Source: Aedes albopictus (taxonomy: Eukaryota > Arthropoda > Insecta > Diptera > Culicidae). From it: a DNA stretch of 64,000 nt. Where the stretch lies: the NCBI RefSeq assembly GCF_035046485.1, contig NC_085137.1:9378252-9442251 (forward strand), given 5' to 3'. The notes beneath the pieces are model-generated. The model searched no databases. It was given only the letters and a program-made list of their open reading frames with translations, and was not told where the DNA came from. Positions 22,301 through 33,600 of this stretch are shown here, piece after piece (position 1 is the stretch's first letter; the number at the start of each line of letters is the position of its first letter). Position numbers and translations under genes: made by a program.

Positions 22301-23175
22301 AAATTTATTACGAAAAATGGCCGTTTTTCAAAAATCTCGCCGGGGCGACCTCTAAACGTCATTTTTGAAAGTTGCCGTCATACAAAAGTTTGTTTCTAAC
22401 ACCCTTAGCTATCATTTGCAGGGTGAGCCCCCAAGTTTTTTGACCATGTGCAATTTTGGGACAACCTAATGTATACTTTACATACAGAAAAAAATTCATT
22501 GAAATTGGTTCAGTATTTCTGGCTCTATAAATAAAACAATAAAAATGTGTTCTTATTTTTTAATCCTCTTTGTACAAAATTTTAAAATTGCAGTTTTCAG
22601 GATTCACAATATCTCCGCAAATACTAAACCGATTTTGATGAAAATTTTATGGTATAAGCTACATATAATGTACCATTACTGGTCCAAAAATCAGCTGTTT
22701 TGGTGTACGCAGTCTCAAGTTATGAAACAAATTGTGTGATCAAATTTTGACCTATCACCCAAAAATTGTGACTGTTTGTTCACCTACTATATGGTCGGCG
22801 TTAAGTCAGACCGGACCAACTGTTTTTCAATGATTTCGATAAAATGTCCTGCAAGCACTTGAAATTTCTAGTATTATTATCAGAAATACTATTAATCTTT
22901 TATGTAATGATACATCTGCATCAAAATAACGTCGAAAAATTTAGGTTTAACGAAAAATTGGTTGTCTAAAAAATAGTGTTTACCAGAACGGTACTAACTT
23001 CGCGAAAGATTAACCAAACGAGTTCAAATTTGTACCAATCATGCACATATAATAGGTGAACAAAAAGTCAAAATTTGAGAATTTTTGATGCACTCTATGA
23101 AAAGTTACAGCATGTTGAACATTTTTATGAGAGAAAAAAAAAGTTGCCTATCCCAAACATTTTGGCCATTCCCTG
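19351..23175. mobile_element. Large inverted-repeat element complex (3.8 kb) carrying a nested element
   Basis: The termini are ACAGGGGGAGGCCAGAATGT (19351) and an inverted match (ttggccattccctgt, ending 23175). Both are followed inward by TTTGGGATAGGCAAC. Internally, the block 'cagctgatttttggaccag' (about 19500) recurs inverted at about 20115-20150 and 22665-22700, so the interior is itself palindromic. No transposase frame was found. A fragment related to the right end (gagaattt..gatgc, gttacagc, atcccctgt) occurs at 34500-34615. No clear target duplication was found. Confidence 0.65.
20301..22468. mobile_element. 2.17 kb non-autonomous TIR element, 8-bp target duplication (hAT-like)
   Basis: Ends TAGGTTGTCCCAAAATT (20301) and AATTTTGGGACAACCTA (to 22468) are inverted. 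Flanks are a direct 8-bp repeat ATGTATAC (20293-20300, 22469-22476). A related copy of the empty site is seen at about 19903-19920 (gatatgcatacttcacatac). The inverted arms are about 630 bp each (20301-20937 and about 21835-22468) around an 890-bp unique core. The two 75-codon mirror frames at 20402-20629 and 22141-22368 are the arms read twice, not genes. Eight-bp duplication suggests hAT; the TIR sequence itself is not diagnostic. Confidence 0.8.
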
Positions 23176-24340
23176 TATCCAGGAATTATTTCAAGAAATC
23201 CTGCTGCGATTTCTCCATATATATCTGCTTTGATTATTCCAGGAATTTCTGCTGGAGTTCCTCCAATTTTTTTTCTGGAAATTTCTATTAGAATTCTTTC
23301 AGATATTCCCCTAAGAATTGTTCATTCTTCCTGTGATACCCCAGGAGCTGCAGGATTCCTCCAGAAATTCTTGTTAGTATTCCTGTAGGCAGGGGGAGGG
23401 AAATGTCATTTCGTTATTTGCTAATTTTAATGCACTTAGTCGGAAATGATAATCGATGACATCATTGATCATCCATAACTAATCAGCGTTATGAACTGGT
23501 GATGCATACGAACAGAAATTTACACCGAAAGTGGTGTAAATAGAAAAGCGTCATGACATTTTTTTTTTCATGAAATTCCGTGACATTTTCCATCCCTGCC
23601 TGCAGGGCTGTATCCAGTAATTTCTGCATGAGCTCCTCTTGTGATGTATTCAGAAATTTTTGTAGATATTCCTGCAATAATTCCTCTGTGAATTACTACA
23701 TCCATGAATAACTGGACGGCACAAACTGCCCAAATTGAATAGAACATGCCACTGAAGCCGACCTAGTGATGAATTTCTCTTATGACTCCTTCAAAGATCC
23801 TTCTAGGAATTTCTTAAAATGTTTATCTATAAATGCCTTAAGTTATTACTCATATAGGAATTCCTCAAGAGATTTCACTAGGATTCCTCTATTAGATTCT
23901 CTGATTGAGCATTCTCTATGGATTTTCCTGGATTACCGCTTGATATTGCTATTCTAAAATCTCTTGGTATTGCTTTAGGAATTCCTTTGCTGGAATATAT
24001 CAACCCATTTCTGCGGTAATTACTCCTGGAACTACTCCAGATATTTTCCCGGTACTTTTTTCAGGAATTCTTCCATGGATTTCTCAAGGAATTTCAGCTG
24101 ATATTTTGACAGAGATTTCTTCAAAGGTTGCAATAGTAAATCCTTCAATGATTTTACAGGAATTGCTGTAGGGATTCCTCCAGGAATGCCTCTTGTAATT
24201 TCTTCGGGGATTGCAGTAGGGCTTCTTTTAGAAATTACTTAAGGGATTTTTCCGGAGCTCCTGTGATGGTTTATGCGGAAACTACTTACGGGAATGCCTT
24301 GCGAGTTACGTTCCGTAATTCCTTCAAAGATTTCTTTAGA
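23176..24340. repeat. Degenerate 12-bp-period repeat, interrupted
   Basis: GGAATTCCT-like units recur through 23176-23390 and 23600-24340, more decayed than in the UGT intron. A 213-bp TIR element (23388-23600) interrupts them. Short open frames here are repeat artefacts. Confidence 0.6.
23388..23600. mobile_element. 213-bp MITE-like element inside the repeat
   Basis: GGCAGGGGGAGGGAAATGTC at the left and gacattttccatccctgcc at the right are inverted repeats. The interior is AT-rich and noncoding. No convincing target duplication was found. Confidence 0.55.
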
Positions 24341-24763
24341 GATTTTCTAAAGATTAAGCTCTGGAAATTTATTTGGAAAGGCAGCGGAAACGTAGCCAAT
24401 TTGGGCCTTGATCCGGGCAGTATGAGTATGACATACTTGTCAATCAGATGTTGGTTCATTTTCATATTTGTTTACAGCTAAAGCAAGAAGTTATGATTCA
24501 AGCTGCGCTAACCAGTTTCGCTTCCATTGCCGTCAACTATATTCTATAGACCACAATTGCTGGGAGAAGGCTGTGTTCCAGTAGGGATTTTATTACAAGA
24601 AGAAGAAGAAGGAGTGAAAGATTGAATAGTTCAGCTGTAAAATGCAAATAAAACATTCATTATGCCAAGACACTGAATATTCACTTTAAAATCCCTTTGT
24701 TGTATGTGCCCTTAACTTCCACTCGATTTTTTTTACCACAAAGCAGACCCTCCTCATGTATCT
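24341..24763. other. Noncoding, nothing recognised
   Basis: Mixed-composition sequence with a short purine-rich run (agaagaagaagaaggag, about 24599). No gene, RNA or defined repeat can be supported. Confidence 0.5.
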
Positions 24764-24930
24764 GGGGCTGTTCATAAACCACGTAGACCAAAATGTGGCG
24801 ATCTCAGATCCCCCCTCCCCCCTCGTAGACTTCTGTCCATACAAAAATTTTAAAATTTGTATGGAGCGTAGACTTTGGCTAGACCGCCCCCTCTTTCCTT
24901 AAAATGTCTACGTGGTTTATGAATGGCCCC
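24764..24930. mobile_element. 167-bp MITE (GGGGCTGTTCATAAACCACG ends)
   Basis: GGGGCTGTTCATAAACCACG at 24764 is the imperfect inverted complement of cgtggtttatgaatggcccc ending 24930. TCT flanks both sides as a possible 3-bp target duplication. The inner part (catacaaaaattttaaaatt) is also palindromic. It is a short non-autonomous element of a kind common in mosquitoes. Confidence 0.7.
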
Positions 24931-25001
24931 TCTTTGTGACTCCTCACTCGCTGCCAATGTCTGTGACGAGCACAGAACATTTCGACAATGATTTTTCATT
25001 A

Positions 25002-25216
25002 GGGCCTAACTGACTTGATCGATTTCTCTTCCGACTCTCTCTTTCGCTAATAACTTGATCAAAACAAACAAAACCATTTTTTTTTTTGTTTCTATAGCAG
25101 CATGTTGTCGTCTTCTTCGCATTTCAACCAAAAAATCTTTGGAAAACTCATTACATATTCTGTGATAACACAAAGAGAAGATCGATGAAGAGAATTCTAA
25201 AATGTCAGTTAGGCCC
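25002..25216. mobile_element. 215-bp MITE (GGGCCTAACTGAC ends)
   Basis: GGGCCTAACTGAC (25002) and GTCAGTTAGGCCC (to 25216) are perfect inverted repeats. The subterminal gatcgat elements also pair. No coding content; the minus-strand 70-codon frame is incidental. Confidence 0.65.
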
Positions 25217-26071
25217 AAATGAAGAATCAGTGTCGATTTTTTATGAATAAAAAATTATTTTTAAATATGTCCCGATTTTGTCGGATACCTGATTTTGACA
25301 GCCCAAAATGCTATCGAAATAGGGTCCTTACTGTGCCAAATTTCCTGAAAAAAATATAAAACCAGGGCACCCCTGGTTCTAAAACCATAAAATCGTGAAA
25401 AAAACTATTGTATTTGCATAATTTCACCTAAATCACCTAAACACAATTTAACACCATATTTTTTCCTGAAAACTACAATTCAATACAAGATTCATTACTT
25501 TTGGCTCCTTCAACGTTTTCTTTTCCAGAAAACTTGAACTAGAAAATAAAACATTTTTAAAGTCGGTCAACTTGTTCGAAATTTAAGATTAAAAAAAATA
25601 GTTTTGAAAAACCTTGATTTTTGAACCCCTAATGACGAAATAATAAAAAAAGGTCTAATTATTTTCGATGAACTATCAACCCATTAAATTTCACGACAAT
25701 CGGAGTTGTACTTTATCGATTTTCTATGGAATGGCTGAATTATTACTTTGTCCATGAATTCTGAGTTATTGAGTGGGACGAATTTAAGCAGAGTCAATAA
25801 TAAGCCAACTTTCTTTTAAGCAGTAATTGCTTATAATAGGTATAGAATCTACTAACTGAAAACCTCGAATTAGCAGTGAATTTTACATGATAAAATCATG
25901 AACATATTTTTATTTCCAAGGCTTCCGCTGAATTTTCGTAAATTGCTAAAGAAATCTAGAAGTGCTCTCAAAGAATTTCCAAAGAGCAGGTATTTTCAGG
26001 AAATTCATACTCATGCTTGTTGACACGAATGCCACAATAATGGTAAAGTGTCGTTAATAAAAACTAATAAT
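25217..26071. other. AT-rich noncoding flank of the Copia insertion
   Basis: Long A/T runs and no credible reading frame. Nothing supportable beyond flanking sequence of the Copia element. Confidence 0.5.
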
Positions 26072-26076
26072 AATAC

Positions 26077-26197
26077 TGTTGAAGAACGTATCGAAGCAAC
26101 CTATGACCTGTAACTAGAATTAGACATTAGAAATAAATCATTACTTTAGTACCGTCCACACACGAGACAAGACGTGTTTCCTATTCTCTGCCCAATA
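26077..26197 (+). repeat. Copia 5' LTR
   Basis: 121 bp, TGTTGAAG...CCCAATA, identical to 30523-30643 as far as I can read. It must hold the promoter and polyadenylation signal; AATAAA-like 'aaataaatca' is present in the middle. Confidence 0.93.
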
Positions 26198-26212
26198 GGT
26201 TATGGGCCAGCA
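26198..26212 (+). promoter_or_regulatory. Copia primer-binding site (initiator tRNA-Met internal type)
   Basis: GGTTATGGGCCAGC starts directly after the LTR. It closely matches the complement of the anticodon-stem part of insect initiator tRNA-Met, the half-tRNA primer known for Copia, with one C missing. Confidence 0.75.
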
Positions 26213-26277
26213 GAGGTACGCAGAAGAAAATAAGAAAGTTCCGGATCTCAAGATTTTTCCAAAAGAAGCAAAAGAAG

Positions 26278-29200
26278 ATGAACGGAGGTGGTAACGGACT
26301 CGCTTCCCCCGGACTGCCAGCGATCGAGCGGCTCGTCGGTCGTGAAAACTGGCACACCTGGAAGTTTGCGCTTCGCACGTTTTTGGAAGTCGAAGAGCTG
26401 TGGGAAGCCGTGGAACCTACTCCGGACGAAGTTGGGAATTTGCCTGAAGTCAACGCCGCCAAGGACCGGAAAGCCCGTGGAAAAATTATTCTTGGGCTGG
26501 ATCCGACGCTGTACGTCCACGTTCAAGACACAAAGACTGCCAGGGAAGCTTGGAAAAAGCTGGAGAAGGTATTCGAAGACAGCGGCCTCACGCGGAAATG
26601 GGGACTTCTCCATAAGCTGATAACGACCAACCTGGACAGCTGTGGGTCGATGGAAGCGTATGTGACGAGGATGGTTGGTACGGCTCACCAACTGAATGGC
26701 GTCGGCTTGAAGATAGACGAAGAGTGGCTGGGAATGCTGCTTCTCGCTGGACTGCCCGAGTCCTACAAGCCCATGGTCATGGCATTGGAGAACTCTGGAG
26801 CTGCGATAACCGGAGACGTAGTGAAAACGAAGCTACTCCAGGAGGTTCAGCAGTCGTCAACGAGTGTCGATCCGGCGTTCGTGTCCAGAGGTCCAGGAAG
26901 AAGCAAGCCAAACGGTGTGGAAAAGTTTCCGTCGAAGGGTCCGAAATGCCTAAGCTGTGGAAGATTTGGACATATCGCTCGATTTTGTCCCTCCAAGGAA
27001 CCAGCGAAGAAAAGTGTCAAAAAGGGCGACGCTTTTTGCACCATTTTATCGGTTGCTGCGATGGATGAAGCCGAAGACTGGTATTTCGATTCGGGGTCCT
27101 GTCGTCATCTCACGAGGAACGAGTCGTTGCTAAGCGACGTACACAACGCCGATGGACAAATTTTCGCTGCGAACAAGGGTGTGATGAAGGTAGTCGCGGA
27201 AGGCACCGTCGCATTGCATCCCTCATGTTCGAAAGGAACACCGATTGACGTCAGCGAAGTGCAGCTGATACCGGGACTGGCTGCAAATTTGCTTTCGGTG
27301 AGTAAAATCGTCGATAGAGGTCACACGGTCATTTTCAGGCAGCAAGGTTGCGAGGTGATCAACCCAGAGGGACGGAAAATCGCCACCGGTCATCGATCGA
27401 ATGGGCTTTTCAAGCTGGATCAGCAACCCTCGAAGGCATTGGCGTGTCAACCAACGAAGTCGATCGATTTGTGGCACAAGCGTACGGGACATCTGTCCAT
27501 CAAGGGCCTGAAACAATTGAATAACGGATTAGCATCAGGCGTGGATTTCGTCGAATCGGAAACTGGTGACTGCAAGGTTTGCGCTTTGGGACGGCAGACC
27601 CGGTTGCCGTTCAGCAAGGAAGGAAGAAGGGCCACGGAGATTCTCGAGCTGGTCCACTCCGATATATGCGGTCCCATGGAGGAGGTTTCCATCGGAGGCA
27701 GCCGCTATTACATTACATTCATCGACGACAAAACCCGCAGGATTTTCGTGTACTTCTTGCGCACAAAATCCGAAGAAGAGGTAACCGAAGCGTTCAAGAA
27801 TTTCTACACCATGGCCGAGCGACAGACTGGCAAGAAGTTGAAGATCTTGAGGACCGACAACGGAAAGGAATTCAAGAACCGTGGATTCGAGAAGCTCCTG
27901 GAACGTCTAGGAATCTGCCATCAGACAACTGTGGAGTATACACCCGAGCAGAATGGGATGGCAGAACGGGCCAACCGGACGATAGTGGAGAGAGCCCGTT
28001 GCATGTTGCACGAAGCCAACCTGCCGAAGAGATTTTGGGCGGAAGCGACTGCTACCGCTGTGTACATCATCAACCGTTCACCGTCGAAAGGAATTCGCAC
28101 GACTCCCGAAGAAGCCTGGTCGGGACAGAAACCGGATCTGTCCAACCTGAGGATTTTCGGGACAACAACGATGTCGCATATTCCGAAGCAACGGCGGCGC
28201 AAATGGGATGCGAAGGCAGAAGAATGTATCCTGATCGGCTTCGATGAGGAAAGCAAGGCATACCGGCTCTACAACAAGAAAACCAGAACCGTGTTCAAAT
28301 CAAGAGATGTGACGTTCATTGACGAAGGAAGGTCAGCGGCGTGTCAAGAGTTAGCGGTCCAGAAGCGTGATGGTGAAGTGAACCTGAGAGCGAAGCGACG
28401 ACAACCAACGATGGTCCGGTTGGATTTCGAGGATTGCGATGTGCCAGACGAAACCCGTGAAGTGCTGGAAGTGAACCGTACGAATCCACCCGAACAAGAT
28501 GACGATAGCAGCTCCGAGGACAACTACGATAGCGCAGACGACTCTGTGACGATCCCTGCTGACAACATTGTGACGAACCCCACTGCGCTCCCATCGCGAA
28601 CAGTTTCAAATCCTCCCGTGTCACACGAGGCGTCGAGGCGAAGCGGTAGGGAGCGCTTCATCCCCGGCAAGTATAAACAATATAGTATTCGATGCAAAGG
28701 TCTACCCGCTTCGACGTTTTCAGATGGTCCATGCCGAACGAGCGACGACGCGACTGGTGAGGTCACCGGTAGTTTGGCCAACAGTTCGGAATCTGCTCAG
28801 CACTCTGCGTCCCCGTCGTACTCCAATCAAAGGCCAGTTGATGATGTTCAACAAGGGTTGATGCTCAGCGATAGGGGACGCTTTCCCCAAGGCAAGTATT
28901 GTAATACCATCCCTGAAGGCAGTTCCACCGGTTATGATTCCCCGCAGCACATTTCCGATGATCCCGCTACTCCCGAAGACGCATTATCGCGAGACGACGC
29001 CCAGCTATGGAAGTCCGCGATGCAGGAGGAGTATGAGGCGCAGATGCGAAATGGAACCTGGACTCTCACGGATCTCCCGGCAGGAAGGAAGGCCATTCGT
29101 TGCAAATGGGTTTACAAAACCAAACTCGACGCGGAAGGAAGACCAGCTCGTCACAAGGCCAGGCTGGTAATCAAAGGATACTCACAGCGAAAGGGGGTAG

Positions 29201-30510
29201 ACTATGAAGAAACATACTCCCCTGTTGTACGTCATAGTTCCCTGCGATATCTCTTTGCGACGGCAGCCCGTTTGAATCTCGACATCGATCAAATGGATGC
29301 GGTTACAGCCTTTCTCCAAGGAGAACTCTCGGAGGAGATATATATGGAACAACCGCCTTACTTCGAAGACACTCAGAACAGGACCAAGGTCTGCAAGCTG
29401 AACAAGGCTCTCTACGGATTGAAGCAATCGAGCCGCGTGTGGAACCAAAAGCTGGATACCGCACTGAAGAAGTTTGGACTGGTTTCAACGGACTACGACC
29501 CCTGCGTATACTACAAGATCGCCGGCAGCAAAATTATGTTTGTGGCGATCTACGTCGATGATGTGCTCATCTTTACGAACTGTCGTCGATGGCGGAAGCA
29601 GCTGAAGGATGATCTGGCACGGGAGTTCCTGATGAAAGACATCGGTCCAGCCAAGCACGTTTTGGGGATGCGTATCACGAGAAGCCAAGGTAAGATTTCC
29701 ATCGACCAAGAAGCGTATGTGGAGACCATCCTGGAGCGGTTCCAAATGGCCAAGAGCAACCCGGTTGCGACACCGTTAAACCCTAACGACAAGCTTACGA
29801 AGGATATGCAACCAACCGACGATGAAGAGGCCGAACGAATGAAGCGTGTTCCGTACAAGGAGGCCGTAGGATGTCTGATGTACCTGGCGCAGTGCACACG
29901 TCCGGACATATGCCACGCTGTCAACGTTTTGTGCCGGTTCAATGAAAACCCCGGAGAAAAACATTGGAACGCCGTCAAACATCTGCTGAGATACCTGAGA
30001 GGCACCTCGAAGTTTCGACTAACGTACAGGAAGGACGCCGACTCGACGATTACAGGGTACGCTGACGCGGATTGGGCTACGAGCAGTGAGGACCGTAAGT
30101 CCATTACAGGATTCGTTTTCATCGCGCAGGGTGGTGCGATTTCCTGGTGCTGCAAACGTCAACAGACTGTAGCGCTTTCGACTTGTGAAGCCGAGTACAT
30201 GGCACTCTCGGCAGCCGTTCAAGAAGCGCTTTGGTGGAAGCGCCTGCGTGCAACGTTTGATGTTGATGAAGCGGTCCAGATCAATTGCGACAACCAAAGC
30301 ACTATCGCAGTCGCCAAAAACGGTGGATACTATCCAAGGACTAAGCATATTGACATCCGTCATTGCTTCATCAGGGAGGCTGTTCAACGCGGCGACGTCG
30401 ATGTTGTCTACGTCAGTACCGAGAAACAACTGGCGGACTGTTTGACGAAGCCGCTCGCAAAACCGAAGATCGAGCTACAGCGAGCCGCTATGGGAATCCA
30501 GAGTCACTAG
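26278..30510 (+). CDS. Copia gag-pol polyprotein (1410 aa)
   Basis: This is a single open frame from ATG 26278. Gag with UBN2-like N-terminus (LVGRENWHTWKFALRTFLEV) comes first. A CCHC knuckle, CLSCGRFGHIARFC, lies at about residues 224-237. Aspartic protease WYFDSGS has its Asp at 271. The GAG-pre-integrase motif LWHKRTGHLSIKGL is near 400. The integrase core has D462 (HSDICGP), D527 (RTDNGKEF) and E563 (NGMAERANR), a D-64-D-35-E spacing. The Ty1/Copia RT has KWVYKTKLDAEGR, YKARLV-like RHKARLVIKGY and YVDD at 1092-1095. The C-terminal RNase H has ADADWA (D1263) and TCEAEYMAL. Gene order PR-IN-RT-RH is diagnostic of Copia. No stop, frameshift or missing catalytic residue was seen, so it is probably functional. 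Confidence 0.96.
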   Translation: MNGGGNGLASPGLPAIERLVGRENWHTWKFALRTFLEVEELWEAVEPTPDEVGNLPEVNAAKDRKARGKIILGLDPTLYVHVQDTKTAREAWKKLEKVFEDSGLTRKWGLLHKLITTNLDSCGSMEAYVTRMVGTAHQLNGVGLKIDEEWLGMLLLAGLPESYKPMVMALENSGAAITGDVVKTKLLQEVQQSSTSVDPAFVSRGPGRSKPNGVEKFPSKGPKCLSCGRFGHIARFCPSKEPAKKSVKKGDAFCTILSVAAMDEAEDWYFDSGSCRHLTRNESLLSDVHNADGQIFAANKGVMKVVAEGTVALHPSCSKGTPIDVSEVQLIPGLAANLLSVSKIVDRGHTVIFRQQGCEVINPEGRKIATGHRSNGLFKLDQQPSKALACQPTKSIDLWHKRTGHLSIKGLKQLNNGLASGVDFVESETGDCKVCALGRQTRLPFSKEGRRATEILELVHSDICGPMEEVSIGGSRYYITFIDDKTRRIFVYFLRTKSEEEVTEAFKNFYTMAERQTGKKLKILRTDNGKEFKNRGFEKLLERLGICHQTTVEYTPEQNGMAERANRTIVERARCMLHEANLPKRFWAEATATAVYIINRSPSKGIRTTPEEAWSGQKPDLSNLRIFGTTTMSHIPKQRRRKWDAKAEECILIGFDEESKAYRLYNKKTRTVFKSRDVTFIDEGRSAACQELAVQKRDGEVNLRAKRRQPTMVRLDFEDCDVPDETREVLEVNRTNPPEQDDDSSSEDNYDSADDSVTIPADNIVTNPTALPSRTVSNPPVSHEASRRSGRERFIPGKYKQYSIRCKGLPASTFSDGPCRTSDDATGEVTGSLANSSESAQHSASPSYSNQRPVDDVQQGLMLSDRGRFPQGKYCNTIPEGSSTGYDSPQHISDDPATPEDALSRDDAQLWKSAMQEEYEAQMRNGTWTLTDLPAGRKAIRCKWVYKTKLDAEGRPARHKARLVIKGYSQRKGVDYEETYSPVVRHSSLRYLFATAARLNLDIDQMDAVTAFLQGELSEEIYMEQPPYFEDTQNRTKVCKLNKALYGLKQSSRVWNQKLDTALKKFGLVSTDYDPCVYYKIAGSKIMFVAIYVDDVLIFTNCRRWRKQLKDDLAREFLMKDIGPAKHVLGMRITRSQGKISIDQEAYVETILERFQMAKSNPVATPLNPNDKLTKDMQPTDDEEAERMKRVPYKEAVGCLMYLAQCTRPDICHAVNVLCRFNENPGEKHWNAVKHLLRYLRGTSKFRLTYRKDADSTITGYADADWATSSEDRKSITGFVFIAQGGAISWCCKRQQTVALSTCEAEYMALSAAVQEALWWKRLRATFDVDEAVQINCDNQSTIAVAKNGGYYPRTKHIDIRHCFIREAVQRGDVDVVYVSTEKQLADCLTKPLAKPKIELQRAAMGIQSH

Positions 30511-30522
30511 GTTGAGGAGGAG
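30511..30522 (+). promoter_or_regulatory. Copia polypurine tract
   Basis: The purine-rich stretch gttgaggaggag lies between the gag-pol stop and the 3' LTR. It is the expected primer for plus-strand DNA synthesis. Confidence 0.75.
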
Positions 30523-30643
30523 TGTTGAAGAACGTATCGAAGCAACCTATGACCTGTAACTAGAATTAGACATTAGAAATAAATCATTACTTTAGTACCG
30601 TCCACACACGAGACAAGACGTGTTTCCTATTCTCTGCCCAATA
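30523..30643 (+). repeat. Copia 3' LTR
   Basis: 121 bp, same sequence as 26077-26197, followed by the AATAC duplication. Confidence 0.93.
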
Positions 30644-30648
30644 AATAC

Positions 30649-33600
30649 TCATGCTTGTAGAATAATTTTTGAAGTTTTAGTAAAGTGAGCAGTAGTTAGG
30701 AATTATGTTTCAACTTTTTTAAGAGAGTTTCTCGAGAGGAGCTTCTTAAGGAATAGTTGGTTATATATAAAAAACATAAACAAAATTTAAAAAAAAATCT
30801 GAATTGGCACCCATATTAGAACATAATCTTCGAATTCTCCGTAAATATGTAAATTTATGGAATACTGAGTGGAAAATTTAGTGCATTTGACTATCAAGTT
30901 GGTAAAATCTCGCTTCTTGAGTTGTTTCCGAAATTAATCCAAAATATTATTAACACAGTGAGTTTTTAATACCTCATACATTGCTTGTCGCCCGATCATC
31001 AAATTTTTACAACATTTTAAATTGTACACATAGACAAACTTCATTCAAATAGGGGGATCAAATGCATTCACTTTCCTCTAATCTTTAACCTCCTAGAGTC
31101 ATGGCCACGCTCAGCTAGGAAACGTGCAAATAACTGCTTTCGTCATTTTGGTCTTGAAATTGGAAAACTCAGCAACACCGTTGTTTGAGTGGAGGATAGT
31201 TGGCCATAATTGTAGCAATGTTTATTACCACCGACCGGCTTTTTTTCCATTTGTTAATTGTCTTGGAAGTAAATACAAAGAGTCCGCGCTGTTCTACGGC
31301 TGGGTATAGTAACATGATACGGCACATAGTACGACGGCTCAAACAACCCGCTGATCCAGCACCGCCTACTACCATGCACTCGAGGCGCCAAATGTGCAAC
31401 TGTGAAGTAGTGAATGCTTCACCTGTATGGAGTAATTGACTTTTGTAACAGTCAGCTAAGGGAACAATAGGGAATAAGATGACACTAATTACTGAATGAC
31501 AGTGTTTTGGACGGCCTACTAAGATCAGGATAAAAAATGTAACTTCTAAGTCTTTTAACTTTGTTGTGAAAATTTTAAATTTTGTTTATCAAATTTTTTA
31601 AACCGTATGCAATGAAAACCTTTCTGTGAAATTCCCCTAGATTTTCCCAGACACGCAAGAAATGCACTCGTTTATTTTGACACCTAACTTGGCAGCGTGA
31701 CAAGTACTAAACTAAGCCGGGTATGTTTAACTTATCGTACGGCGATTCACTTTCATGATCTAAAAATGTTTTCTGCACGATTTGACTTTGACTTTGAACT
31801 TAGTATTTTTGGGAATAGTAACGTGTACGCGTAACAACAGTGATAGAGAGGTTTGGGCATTTTTTACATTTCCATTTCCATCAGATTTGTGCACCACCAA
31901 CGTTGAACCACCTTGGGATCAGAGATCACCTCATGCACCACCGTCTAAACGTTTTACATAACAATGGCTTGCTTTCTGCAGCAACTGGTCACTAGGTTGC
32001 GAAACACTTCCATTCATGAACCGAACGAAAATTGGTTTGAATTCTTTTTCTTCGTTGAAAAAATAACTGCTCCATTAACGAATTTATGCCATCCGCCAAC
32101 AGACACACTCTAGAGCTTATCATCCCGCGTCTGCTTCCCTTGACTTATCTGACCGATCAAGTTTCGATGTCGTGCCGTGGGTCGGAAATGACTGTTCGAA
32201 AACTGCCCAATTGATAAAGACTCACTAAATATGCTCCCCAAATCACCGCCACCACTCGATCGAAGCAATCCGAAAAACTGTTTCCTCTCTGTTACCGTTT
32301 CTAAGGAAAATAAAACACGTCCGCACGCCCCGACGTTTGCACCAAAACTGAAGCATTATAGAAAAGTTCGCGCATGCATCATTGGTCTCAGATTCGCATG
32401 CTGAAAATTATAAGGAAGGATTAGGTGCGAGCGCGCTCTAGGTAGATATTGCAACGGTGGCGGCATGGCGAAAGACTCGCGCTTGGCGCGCGCAGGTTCG
32501 ATTCGCGCACGTGTTGCGGATCTCGCTCACGTGAGAGAGCGCAAGAGAAAAATTCGATTGATTGGGCACGCTAGAAACGAGCATGACACATAACGTATGT
32601 AACATTCATGCAGTACATGTTCAAAAAAAACTTATATTGTTGGAATTGCTAAAAATTACAATGTTATTCCCAGGATTTAAAAGTATTATGAAAATACGTT
32701 AGAGAATCAAAACAGATTACATTTAATTTAGCGTATCGTATGTTATAAAGAGAAGAGACATAATAGATGATGTGGATTCTCTCTCTTTCTCTGGATTTGG
32801 ATGTTAGCTCATAAAACACCGGTATCGGTCGTTCTGTGTATTTATTTGATAAACAAAGGCAATAAACTTATGCGCAGCAACTTTAAATAGCATATCAATA
32901 ATGTAACATACATGCTACCGAGCCTGAGACCAAGCTGAGACGTATCAAAATCACTGGGTAATAATTTTGATAGTGCATAGCATCAGAGAAGAGAAGGGCA
33001 TCTCAGAACAAACCGAACACACGAGAAGTGATAAATTTTAGGCGTGAAAAATCGACTCGATTTATTTTGTTTCTTCCCATTTCGTTTCCATCGTGTATAA
33101 ACGTCAAAACAACTGCATGGATCAAAGTGTATTGATTATTTCAGGTATAGGCAAAATTAATGAACAGATGACGTCATATCGATGGTAAATTATCTTATTC
33201 TTCGAAATTTTGTTTCATTGAGAGCATATCAATTGTTGTTTCGACCACTATTGCAATAATATGGTACACGTACCAAAACTGTTTTTTGCAATTGCAGGCT
33301 GTTATAAAGCATCATAATGGTGTTTTGCCAATTTTTCTTAATTATCATAACGATTTTATACATATTCCCATCACTATTGTATCGCGTACCCTATTTACGA
33401 TTTTAAGAGACAAGCAATTTTGGTTATGTCCCCGAAATACATTCTAGTTAAGCAAATTTTTTTTGCGAATCAGTTTTTGAGTTGGTGTACCTGCCTCCGA
33501 AATACTTTGCTTATTCGTGTCAACACGGTTGAAATTTTCCGTGTAAAAAGTGTGGCTTCAACCGCTAGGTGTCGCGACCAACGGCATGAAATATTTATCA

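Larger units (their letters stand above)
26077..30643 (+). mobile_element. Complete Ty1/Copia retrotransposon (4567 bp), apparently intact
   Basis: The element has two 121-bp LTRs (26077-26197, 30523-30643) with no difference seen between them. A 5-bp direct duplication AATAC flanks it (26072-26076, 30644-30648). It has a primer site, one uninterrupted gag-pol frame and a polypurine tract. All parts expected of a mobile Copia element are present, and LTR identity argues for a recent insertion. Confidence 0.95.

Noticed and set aside
20402..22368. Pair of near-identical 75-codon proteins (MTNFSKFKNSV...)
   Set aside because: They are the inverted arms of the 20301-22468 element, not two genes.
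27579..30155. Alternative frames of up to 222 codons inside the Copia element
   Set aside because: They overlap the intact 1410-codon gag-pol, which carries all catalytic motifs.
32490..32525. Possible tRNA gene (GGTTCGATTC box)
   Set aside because: The T-arm stem does not pair correctly and no acceptor stem or anticodon arm could be drawn.
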